From NCBI GenBank assembly GCA_007449985.2, contig VIIQ02000649.1, positions 248,001 through 312,000 of the forward strand: 64,000 nt of DNA. Reading direction: 5' to 3'. A program made the position numbers and the translations under genes. Under the pieces are notes generated by a model that was not told the origin of the DNA, made no database searches, and saw nothing but the letters and a program-made list of their open reading frames with translations. The DNA comes from Desmodesmus armatus (taxonomy: Eukaryota; Chlorophyta; Chlorophyceae; Sphaeropleales; Scenedesmaceae). Positions 47,301 through 57,815 of the stretch are shown here, in pieces. Position 1 is the first letter of the stretch; each line of letters starts with the position of its first letter.

Positions 47301-48487
47301 GTAGGAAGAAGATGCGGGGCGGGCGCCGTAGCGGTCCCCACCCCCAGCGTGGCCCAGTGTCCCTGCAACAGGCACAAGACAAGGGGAGGGGAGCAAGGCA
47401 GTGTGGGGGAGTTGTGGTGAGAGCGGGGATGCCCGCTCGTGCGTCTTAAACGTATGTATCGATGCTTATATGTTAAGGTATTTCGTTCCGAACGTCGCTG
47501 GTGTCTTCCTGGTGGCCCTCTGCTGCTTGCCCCTGATGCTCGGTACCAAATAAATGGGCTGTCTGTCTGTCTCAATTTCCCACTGTTCCTGTTGTGCGCT
47601 GCAGCTGTGGCAGTGCTGGGTGGTGGGGAGGCCTCAGGGCCCCTCAGTCCTCCAGAGCAGCTGTCAGAGGAGTGCTTCTCAGCAGGGGAGGCAGCAGCAG
47701 CAGCATACGCAGCTGCTGGGCTACAGCCGGCCGATATCGACTACTGGGGCCTGTATGACTGCTTCCCCATCTGCTTCATAAGGTGGGCACAGCACCCGAT
47801 TTGATTCCTAGCACGCCCTGCAATCTCACAATGCCTCCTCGTCAGGCACCAGAGAATTGCTCATGTGGGTGTTCATGCCAGCCATGCAGGCTGGCGGCTC
47901 AAATGCCTGCTGCCTGATGCCCTGCAACTGAGGAGCACAAGGTTGTGTTCAATCGCGCTGCACACTGTTGACTGCAAGTTGCACAGGGCTGTGCCTTGAG
48001 TGCTTGACTTGGTTGGGATCCAGCCCAGGTGAAAGAGTAAAGATGATGCTGCCACGTGGTTGTGTATATGCGCTGATGCACTGCTTTCTCTCCGCTTGTG
48101 TTCAGGGCTCTGGAAGCTGTGGGCCTGGTTGCAAAGGGCCAGGGAGGCACCTATGTCGAGCAGCAGTACAACCGCCTCCTAGGACCTCTAGAACAGCAGC
48201 AGCAGCAGCTTGCTAGCAGCAGCCAAAGCAACAGCAGCAGCACCAGCGGACGCAGTCCTGTTTGGCCCGTCAACACGCATGGTGGGCTGTTGGGGTATGG
48301 TGCTCCCTGGGAGGTGCCAGCCATGATCGGTCTAGTAGAGGCTGTGACACAGCTGCGAGGTGAAGCAGCAGGGAGGCAGGTGCAGGGTGCCCGCAGGGCG
48401 CTTGTGTATGGGAACGGTGGGATATTCAGTGCTTCAGCTGTCGCGATACTGGAGAGTCGTGACTGCGGGCCAGGCAGCAAGTTGTGA
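44314..48487 (+). CDS. peroxisomal thiolase-fold protein (SCP-x/Ltp2-like), nucleophilic Cys missing
   Basis: Seven exons fit in phase: 44314-44532, 44692-44753, 45043-45277, 45630-45707, 46218-46347, 47605-47782 and 48106-48487, giving 427 residues. It resembles the thiolase superfamily branch of lipid-transfer-protein thiolases and bacterial steroid side-chain aldolases. Landmarks are LSMRDIDTLIALPSL, LAAKYAIEHQGRQAVAIVAG, QQYGTTREQLAMCASL, LECAKLADGAAALVLV, AAGLQPADIDYWGLYDCFPI, NTHGGLLGYGAPWEVPAMIG and RRALVYGNGGIFSASAVAIL. Where biosynthetic and degradative thiolases carry the acyl-accepting Cys, this reads DVGGAGPVAALLA; the late Cys motif is replaced by YGNGG. The NxHGG histidine is kept. 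The C-terminus SKL is a peroxisomal targeting signal. It is therefore more likely an aldolase-like or non-classical enzyme than a ketothiolase. A poly-Gln stretch interrupts the last exon. Confidence 0.87.
46177..46190 (+). repeat. poly-C tract in a thiolase intron
   Basis: About thirteen C residues in a row lie in the intron between the fourth and fifth exons of the thiolase-fold gene. They do not affect coding sequence. The exact length is uncertain in a tract of this kind. Confidence 0.8.
46348..47604 (+). other. enlarged thiolase intron holding a repeat insertion
   Basis: This 1257-base intron is far longer than its neighbours (mostly 150-510 bases). It contains the second dispersed-repeat copy at 46658-46894. 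46895-47560 is compositionally different from nearby introns (purine-rich, with a TATGCATATGTGTATGAGTG stretch near 47235) and may be more of the same inserted element. I cannot define its ends. Confidence 0.55.
46658..46894. repeat. dispersed repeat, copy 2
   Basis: Same orientation as copy 1 at 427-661, about 90 percent identical by eye, and sharing the CCGGAACCGGGGAGGTAGC and CCATCAAGCCTA blocks. Differences are scattered substitutions, small indels and one extra CAC triplet. It sits inside a thiolase intron, so the insertion was tolerated. Confidence 0.85.
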
Positions 48488-49421
48488 CCTTTGGGAGCAT
48501 GCTTTGGTGCTGTCCGTTGCTGCTGTGTCTTGTGCCACAATTGTGAAAATAGGTTGTGCAAGCTATACTGTGGGGTACGTAGTGAACAGGGGAGGCTTCT
48601 CATACACGGCCATGCCATGCGCAATGGCCATGCATGCCAACTTCACGATACAACCAACAGCGCTGCAGCCACACGAATAGCCATGAAAACTGCAAACAAA
48701 AGGCCCTGGAGGTTATCCGATGAAACCATGGCAGTCCAACAGCACACCTCTAAACTGGCAGTCAAGCCAGACGCAGACATGCAGTCAGGCCACCAACAGG
48801 CGCAGTGATACATGCTTCAAATCAGATGAGCCTCAGCACTGCCAAAATCACGTCCCATAGGTGAACAAATGACAAGTAAGAAGCACATGCATAGGTGATG
48901 CACTGGCCAGTGGCTAGTTGTCAGTGGCTAGCCAGGCAGCTTGGGGTTTGCCACATGGCATTCCACTACTTCCCAGACATTGCCCAACAGACCCAGGCAT
49001 GCGAGCATTCGCAGAGTCTGACCTGACTCGATGACCCAAAGCATTAGCATCCCACAGCTACCGCCATGGAATAGCTCCCACAGAGGCAACTGAGCCCACC
49101 TAGAAGCCCCCAGGCGATGTAAGAAATAGAAAAATGGCATGATGACAACAGATGCAGTCACTGGGCTGAAAGCGGGCAGAGTCCACAGACGCAGACACCA
49201 GCAACATGAAAGCACTTGCAACACAACCAAGCGCCCAACACACTGGTGTAGCACAGTGCTATGTCGTGACGAACAAGGAGGGAATTATAACGCCTTTCAG
49301 AAGGCGAGCAGGTACGGTGCATATGTGCAAGGCCCTCTGGAGCTTCAGTGCTATCAAGAAACCCAACTGATGGCATCACTTCAACGTCTCAAACCCTGAC
49401 TTCAACTTCGCAATCCTACTC
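48488..49421. other. intergenic region between convergent thiolase and secreted glycosidase genes
   Basis: Two genes end into this 934-base region, so it should contain both 3'UTRs. A TGTAA motif on the plus strand near 49117 could serve the thiolase transcript. No gene is supported. Confidence 0.45.
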
Positions 49422-52400
49422 CTACTTGGTTGTCGCAGCGACACTCACACCCTGAGAGGCCCCGGCAGCATTCAGTGCTTGAATAGTCACAGTGTACTTC
49501 GTTTTTGTCTTCAACCCAGTGAAGGTCCAGGAATAAGCAGCAGTGCTGAGCGGGTCAACAACTGCCACGGTTTTGGCGGGAATCAGAGATGATGAGGGCG
49601 TGATGGTGTAGCTTTTGACGAAGCTGCTCCCGTCACACGCTGGCTTTGACCACGTGACTTTGATGCTGGTCGTGGAGAGGGCAGTGCCGCTGGCGGCTTT
49701 CACAATGCTTGGGACCTCTGTGCTGACATTGACTGCGCTGTACTGCAGATCAAGGTCAAAGCCAGCGTCTGTGGGTGTAGAGCCCGCGGCCGCAGTGTTT
49801 GAGAGGTGCACTGCAATGGTGTTGATCCCTGCAAGGCAACACACATGCATTGGGTTGCTGTCAGTCAGGAGGTAGAACAGCCAATGGTGTCACTGCTGGC
49901 AGGAGCTTTAGGAATGCTTCGACACTAGGGTCGTCATGATCAGTCACATGGCAGGAGCGTTGTCATCTTGCGGCGCTGACATATGTCTGTCGCTCAGCAC
50001 ATGCTTGGCAGCTGTCAGTGCGTGGGAAGACCTCACAAACCCATCATGATTTGTTGAAAAACCAGCGCAGTCGCACCTGCAATAAAGGCAGTATTTGTGC
50101 CGCTGACTGCCACGATGTTGTTGTAGTAGACCGGGTTGTGGTCACTCCCAGAGTCCTGGAGGAACTTCACACCGTTGATCCACACATCAGCACCGTTGTC
50201 TGCCAACACCTTGAGCTGTAGTTGCTGCTGCCTCAGCCACTTCAGACGGGTGTCGGACAGGCAGAACTTGGTCCTGCAGTAAATAGTAAGAACAAAGTAG
50301 AGTTTCATACAGTGACTGTGTCACGCAACCGTTGCGTGCCGGGTGTGCTGGCACTTGCCGTTGAACACTGTGCATGGACTGGCAGTCCATGCAGGAGACA
50401 AGCAGCCATGCAGGTACCGTTTGTACATGCCACCTGGCAGAAAGCCTGTAACACATACACACCTGAAATAGTGGTGGAGAGCGACCGAAGGGCCGGGCAG
50501 GTTTGTATTCCATGCCATGCCGGCTCCGTAGCCAAAACGTGCTGGTGCTGTAGGCCATGCACTGTCACTGAAACCTGGAGCGTACCAGGTATTGCTGGAG
50601 ATCCTGTTTGTGGAGGTGTACCTGCAAACAAAGGTTGCAGGAAATGCAAGAGGCACACACAACAGACATGAACGCTTGAGACATCCCACAGCACCTGGGT
50701 CCTTCAACCCCAATTACATCACTTGTGTCTTTTACACACATGTGCAGGCCGATTTTGTTGGAACACGTGCTGCGCAGGTCAGCAGCCCCACAGGGAGGCT
50801 CAATGTGTCAGGCTGAGGTTCATGCGGCTCACTTACTTCCACATCATGCGTCCAGAGGTGCCGGCGACGTCATCAGCAATAGCTGCGGTCAACAGGGAGA
50901 AGTCTTTGTTCTGTGGCTGTGGTGGGCTGGGGCTGGGGCTTGGTGGGGTAGGGCTGGGGCTTGGTGGGGTAGGGCTGGGGCTGGGGCTGGGGCTGGGGCT
51001 GGGGCTGGGGCTGGGGCTGGGGCTGGGGCTGGGGCTGGGGCTGGGGCTGGGGCTGGGGCTGGGGCTGGGGCTGGGGCTGGGGCTGGGGCTGGGGCTGGGG
51101 CTGGGGCTGGGGCTGGGTGGGGTAGGGCTGGGGCTAGGAGGCTGTGGACTGGGGCTGGGGGAGCTTGGTTGTGTCCAAGGTACCTCAGGAGCATACTGTC
51201 TGAGCATGCTGTACTTTGGTGCGGTCGCCGGGTCTTGGTCTTGTGCCTGCATGGCATCACCATGTGCAGTCAGGGTACATGCCAGTTGTTTTGCTGCAAG
51301 GCAGGCTGAGGAGAGTGGGGACTGTTCAAGTCACAGGGTATACTGCACAATGTGCGACCCTCGAGAGGGCTGGTAGTCCTTCTGCGCTCATCAGATGTCG
51401 AAATCCAAGGCAACAACATGAGTCGTGTTGTTACAAGGCGTCTTGTCGACATTGGTGCTGGTCACAGTTCCCTGCATGACGCCAGTCGATGCGCACCTCC
51501 AATGCGCCCCAGCTGCCCCACTTTGAGTTGCCGCCTATGTGTGAAAAGGCTGCAAACACTCCAGTCTGGGCTCCACCCACAGAGGCAGCCAGGTGCCAGG
51601 CCCTGCAAAAGAGACACACACAATGCCATCAGTCCCTGGTTGAAGTGACTCAGTCACTTTCACCAGGGATTGGATGTGAAGCACATCCACAGTGCAGGCA
51701 GGGCTGCTGGCTGAAGCTCTGCTAGGTCGAATTAGGATCAGCCAGCTCCAACAAAGAGGCACCGCATCCCACTGTGCTTGCGTGCCATTGGCGACATGAG
51801 ATCCCCACCCACAAGCCACACCCAGGAACGCGCTCATGAGAAAATGCACTGGCTGCCAAGACAGCGCAACTTGCAGCTACAGCCACAGCCAATCCTAACA
51901 ACCAACCTAGAACAGCCGGCACAACAAGCCATAAGTGAACAAACCGCGCATCCAAGGCTCACCTCAACATGTTGTCGTACAGCCCTGCCATGCGCCAATC
52001 CCTGTTAGCGACGGAGAACTTGTCCTGAAGCCACTGCACATTCTCGCAGGGGTCCGACCCACAAGTCGATCCGCCCCCACCCATGTGCTGCCCCCCTTCA
52101 TATGCAACAAGCTTCACGCCATAGCGAGCTGCTATGCCTGCCGAACTCAGCGTTGAGGCGTACGTGTCCTGCACGACCCTACTGCGTGCGAGATCGAGCA
52201 CTTTGTCGATCGACACATTGCTGCCCAAAGCAAACACCGCAGTGTTGAGACTGTATCCAAAGTATGGGGCGATGGCCAGCGCATCTGCGGGTTGTGCATG
52301 TGTGTCGCGCAACAGCTGCAACTGCAGCTCGCCGCTGCCTGACTGCACCGCCATGACTGCGGTGAAGTCTGACTGGCGACCTTTGGCAGCAAACGCTGTC

Positions 52401-55400
52401 CGGAACGCCCTGAAAACATCTGCAGAACGCTTGGAATGCCAGCGCAGGTGTGCATTACCGTCTCCTGAGGCTGCAAGGCCGGACTGTATTGCCATGCGGT
52501 ATGAGTACGTTGTCTGCGTGAACATCCAGTTCCACACCTGAAAGCCGCAACACGCGCACAACAGTAGCAGCTGTATGTTCTCCGCATGACAAGCTGTGCT
52601 AAGGCTTACTCAAGCCCAAAAGTTGTTGGGCCTAGGAGATCCTGCCAGACTGGTGGCACCTCTGAGTGGTGCTGATGCATGCATAGACCAAGCATCACCA
52701 ACACTTGGCTACTCCCTCACGGGGCCCAGTATTATCCTTACTGTCAGTGGCAGATGCCACTTCTGACTGTCGCTTGGCTGCTCATGTAGTGGCAGTGCTG
52801 TTACCAAGTGGTGACCACTCACCTCATTGCTGAGCTCAACATAGAGCTTTCGTCCAGACGGCAGGTTTGAAGCCCACCAGTCTGCAAAGCTGGCGATGAA
52901 AGCGTCGGTGGCCAGGTGAGGCACAGTGACCCAGGGGTCCGTTTGCAGCAGTCCGGCAACCTCTGCGATATACTCGTAAGCCACTCCCAGCCTGACCTCC
53001 AGCTTGACCCACCCAGCAGCCCCTCCGGGATTGCAGGAAGTGATCTGGGGGGAGCCGCGCCAGTTAGCCAAGCTGCGACATACACAGACAGGCAGGTTGG
53101 AAGGCGGCAGGAGGCAGATGGTTGTTAGTGAGAAGGCACGTAGCTCAGGCCTGTTCAGCTGCGCCAGTCAGGAAGATACAGCGATAGACCGCAGGGGCAG
53201 GCAACATGTGACACGGCAGTGACGGTGGGGCAGCGTGAGCGCGACTGACCTGTAAGCGAAGCTTGTTGACGTGAGGACGAACACCATGGTCTCGTCCATG
53301 TCAAACGTCACAGGAGTTGCAGAGCCAGCTGTCAAGTAGCCTCCTCCCGTGTTCTTGACCGCCACCAGCTGGCCTGTGGTCAGGTTGTGGGATACTGCTG
53401 TCGTGACCACAACAAGAGGTGCTCCCTGGAAGAATGGAGGTGGGGTGCCACTTCGCCAGCAGTCCGCTGACTGGATGTACATGACACGCATGCTGCTCCT
53501 AGCCTGAGAGATCGCATTCTTGGTGTTGCGATCCTCAAAGTTTGCCAGGTTGGCACCGTTCGTGCTCTGCCAGTCCATGGTTCGGACCCCCTGAAAGCCC
53601 GACACCGTCTTCAAGTAGGCCGGGTTGAATGTTGCCGAACACGTGCTGTTGCACGTTCCCGTTGCCGCACTGCAGCATCCCGGTGCGTAGAACTTGAACG
53701 ATGTGATTGGCGAAGTCGCGTTTTGCGCAGTGATCAGCAGCATGATGTCGTAGGTATTCTTTGTCACCGGCACATCCACGATCGTGGAGTAAGTGCCGTC
53801 AGGCAGCTTCCTCGTCCGCGCGTTTGGCAGGGTGACGGTCGGCAGGGCCGCGTCGAAGTTCATACTGAAGGAGCCGAGGCCCGTCACAACTGCGCTGTAG
53901 GTGCCGATGGGCTTGTTGGTAGCGACATTCAGCAGATGATAGCGACCTGCGGCGTGCCACGCAGCAGCATCAGGCACAATGTGGGACACCGCTTTACGCT
54001 TTCGATCAAAAGGAATGACAGTGGCATGCACGCTTTGCCCTCTATCCAAGCCAGCCAGCAGCACAATGTGCAGCCCCACCTGGTATCCAGTATGAGCAGG
54101 ACTGTCCCAAGTAGTTTAGAGCACCAGTTGAGCACGTATCGGCCATGGGGTCAATAGCAACAGGGAACCCGTTGACGTCCTCGCCAGCCTTTGGCGGGTA
54201 GTCTGTGCCTGATCCGGAGCATCCTTGCATGATCTGCACGGCCACCAAGCCAGCAAGCAGAGGTTACATTGGCTGAAGGGGTCTTGCAGCACTGTCGAGT
54301 TAGTGACATTGTACACGCTGTTGGCTGTCATAGCGTGCAGCATGTATGTTGACGATGCACGGGCTCCTGCAAGGGATGGAACGGTACATGCACAAAACAG
54401 CCCTGAAGCACTCACGTCCTGGAATGGCCACTGACTGCCGTAGTACGCAAAGCCGCCCAGGTTCATGCCAACCTGCAGCACACAGCCATGCACACAAAGC
54501 TTTGCTCAAACAGCTGCAAGCATATGCGTCACCAACCGTTCTTGAAGATGCACACTGTGGCACTGAGGCACGCAAGGCAGTCATGCTAGCCACCTACAAG
54601 CCCCCCTCTCGCATCTTGCTTGTCACTGGCATTGAAGGCATGGACGGTGTGCACAGCTGCCTGACGCTCTTCCTGGGCTGTTCGTTACTACACATCACCC
54701 GCTGTTGCACAGCTTCCTGAGAACGCAGCCTCGCATCACTACCTGAACAGGTGGCTTTTGCTGCTCATTTGGGTGCTTGGGCAAGAAGGTGACGCTCAGG
54801 GAAGTCAGCACAGCATTGCTCCTCCATCGCACTGCAAACTTCAAGGAGACTGTTGGGAACATGCACAGCTGCTGCGCCCCTGCTACATGCAGGAAGTCAG
54901 TCAAAGGGACGCCTGAGGTAACGTCACAGAAATCCGATCCGCCATCTGTGCTGATCTGGACTGACAGGGCGCCAGGTGGGGAGGATGACCAATCAACCTG
55001 AAAGAGGAAACACAATGGGTGCGTGCATGCTTGCAGGAGACATCACGTGATTTCATAACCCCATCACTCGTTGTGTTGCTGGCGGGTTTGCTGGCGCACA
55101 AAGCACCAACTGTATTCCATCCGCCGGTGCCAGGAGGTACAGATCGACACACCACCAGGCACATGCCCCCCCTCCCCCCGCGCTACAGTGAATCTCTCAG
55201 ACTGCTGCCTGCAGACGCTTGTGAGTGCACACACCTGCACTGCGCCTGCCTCTCGTACTGCTCCACTGCGCTGCAGGTCGACCGACACCAGAGACACTGA
55301 CGGCTGCGGGGCAAGCTCTCTAGCGGATGCCACGAGCGCTGCTGCTTCTGCCGCAGACAGCGCTCGGCGCCACACAGCAAGGTCGTCAACAACAGCTGCA

Positions 55401-57815
55401 GAGGCAAGAAACACACAATAAGGACATGCATTTGAGGCAGCATCAATCAAGTGATTCTGCGCGCTCGTGTGATGCCCTGAAATTGCAGACTGCAGGCCAC
55501 CCTCCCCTGTCAAAGGGTGCAGATCACACACCCTTGCACAGCATGACTGAGTTGTCCTGCACCAGGAACAGCCCAACGCCCTGTCACCAAGTGTTGCCAA
55601 GCGCATGTGCACCAGACCCCCCTGTCGAGGTGCTCACCTGTGAGTGCATCTGTGCTGGAAGCATACTGTGCGAGGTTGCTGGTGGAGCCAGCACGCCTGA
55701 AGATGCTCAGGGGTGCCCCGTCTCCGTGCTGAAACTTGGTGAGCCCTACTGTCCTGCTCGCACGCAGGGCGCCATCCACGTACAAGCTCAGGGTGCCACT
55801 CAGGTCTGCGTCGAAGGCAGCCACAGCGACAGGCTTAGCACACGGTCTTGGCACGCTGAGCACACAGCTTGCCTTTTGGAGACTGGTCAACTTGAGGCAG
55901 TGTTTTCTGAAGGAACTACTTTCACACATTGAGGCCAACATGAGCGTGCATGTGTACCACCGTACGCATTCAGCTGTTTGGGGACGTACCGTATGTGCAC
56001 AGGTAGTGGTGAAAGCTGTTCACCAGCAGGGTGTTTGACACGCTCCACCTAGCCACATGGGTCCAGTTGTTGTTCATCCTGCACTCCAGGCCGTACGCAT
56101 CAATGTTGAGGACTGCATTATCAAACATCCGCTCCCACACCCTGCGCATGCACCAAATAAGATAGCAAGTAAACTTGACACCCAAGTTGGCATCAAACAG
56201 TGGCTTGCTTTTCTATGGCCTCTGGTAGCACACTGGCAGCAACCGCAGGGTGCTGTGACCATGCCAATTCAATCTGGTATGGCTGCCATGGTGGTTCTGC
56301 GCAGACAGGGTTGCCGCTGTCGACAGGCTGGGCATTCCCATGGTCATAGCATGAACCCCATTGAGTCAAACACTCCAGCACCGTCAGCCATATGTGAAGT
56401 TCAACACCAGACTGTCACATGCGGCCTATGCGGCACTGATTACGCTGGTGGCTGCACCACTACTTGTGTTCCTGTTGTCCTCAAGTGTGCAATCACAAAA
56501 AACCTTTGCATGGTAATCATCGTACCTGCCTCCTGATGTGCTCGTAATGTTGATCCAGGCACCAATTGAGTACCCAGTAGTGCCAGGGCTGTTTTGCGTC
56601 AGAGGGGAGGGAAATATCTGGCCTGCATGCATCAGCGCAAGCACCCAAAGATCCAAATTGGCGGCACCCAAGAGAATCACAGACAGGCTTGAGTGGTGAG
56701 GGCCACCCTATTACTAATAGTACTGGCGGTGACATGCCTAAGGTTGCATCTCTATGATGTCCTATTAGTGTGTTGACACAGGACCTGCACCCCATGTTAT
56801 ATCCCTACTTTTCAACAAAAACCTATACATGGTGTGCGGCTGCTTGCATGAACAGTAACAGCACCTCACTTACCCCAATTCAGCACACCACTTGCAATGT
56901 TGAGGCCTTGGCCGTGACGCCCTGGCGCGAATGCAGGCACGGCAGCCCCACCAGCGCCAGTGACCCACACATCAGCACACACGGGAGTGCCGGTGGTGGG
57001 GTCTGGCGGCAGGGCACAGGGTATTGTGCCCCGCTTGATCACTGTGGTGCCGTCACTGTCCTGCAGCATTGTCCCTGCTGTCAGCACATTGAAGTTCCAT
57101 AGTCCTGCATGACAGACACGCAACGCATGTCAGCACAGCGGGATTGCTGCGGGTGCTGGGAGACGTCTCAAACTGCCGGCAGGCTTGCTGAGCAGGCTGC
57201 TGTTGTTCTGCCCGCACAGTGTCAACTTCGACTGGGGCATATGGGGCAGGCACTGAAACGCATGTGAAGCTGAAATAAGCATGCAAGCATGCTGACATGC
57301 GCTGACCCCTGCTGTAGTGTCCTGCACTGGCAGCCACGCGGACAAAGTAGCTGGGGCCTTGACCAGGCTGGCATAGGCTGCTGCTGGAGTGCACCGGCAC
57401 ACACATCGCGACAGTAACAGGCTGGTCTCCTGAACGGCACCCTCACACCTGCCAAGCCATCGCCATATGTTGCGGTGCCTGCAAAATCACCAGCACCACT
57501 TGTCATGATAGCTTAGTATTGTAGTAAGGTAAGGCTAATAGTAGGGTGGCCTGCACACCAGGTTGACTGGCAGTGGTGTTGTCTGTTGAGTCTCACTTCC
57601 AGGTTCAGGGTGAACAACAGGGTGTGCCTACCTCCCACATCCACCAGCTGTTGATATCCGCCAGCAACAGACCCGATGTAGTTTATTGATTCTACAGCAG
57701 CGTTCTGTTGAGGACCCTGGTTGAGGTCCAGAGACCAGGTGGCAGCGGTCCCAATGTCCAGAGCAGCAACAGCAGATGATGCCAACAGCCCTGCCAGCAG
57801 CAAGGCTGCCCTCAT
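49422..57815 (-). CDS. secreted multidomain protein: LamG, GH-A-like barrel, Ser-Pro linker, Gal-binding-like, FnIII
   Basis: Eighteen exons, 57815-57632, 57478-57449, 57104-56874, 56622-56526, 56141-55990, about 55855-55638, 55395-55235, 54997-54743, 54472-54416, 54233-54080, 53946-53250, 53072-52823, 52537-51963, 51602-51497, 51246-50837, 50621-50463, 50273-50077 and 49828-49422, give about 1445 residues. Only the fifth-sixth junction fails to fit phase. MRAALLLAGLLASSAVAA is a signal peptide. A LamG-like jelly roll follows (GTLSLYVDGALRASRTVG, VVDDLAVWRRALSAAEAAAL). The barrel region has VGMNLGGFAYYGSQWPF, GVRTMDWQSTNG, YVELSNEVWNW and VKLVAYEGGQHMGG. The E of SNE and the E of YEGG suit clan GH-A acid/base and nucleophile. 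A Ser-Pro linker, a galactose-binding-like domain (APGFSDSAWP, GADVWINGVKFL) and fibronectin III (TKYTVTIQALNAAGA) follow. Likely extracellular; substrate unknown. Confidence 0.82.
50972..51117 (+). repeat. GGGGCT hexamer array coding the (Ser-Pro)n linker
   Basis: About 24 nearly perfect GGGGCT units, with diverged units on both sides (about 50925-51165), encode alternating Ser-Pro on the minus strand, with TPPSPSP units at the edges. The plus strand, which is the template here, has a G4 run every six bases and should form G-quadruplexes. Ser-Pro repeats are typical hydroxyproline-rich glycoprotein sequences of green-algal walls. Length is likely polymorphic and hard to assemble. Confidence 0.95.

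Noticed and set aside
50723..51376. Plus-strand Gly-Leu or Ala-Gly repeat proteins over the hexamer array
   Set aside because: They are shadow frames of the GGGGCT repeat; the minus-strand Ser-Pro frame is in phase with flanking exons.
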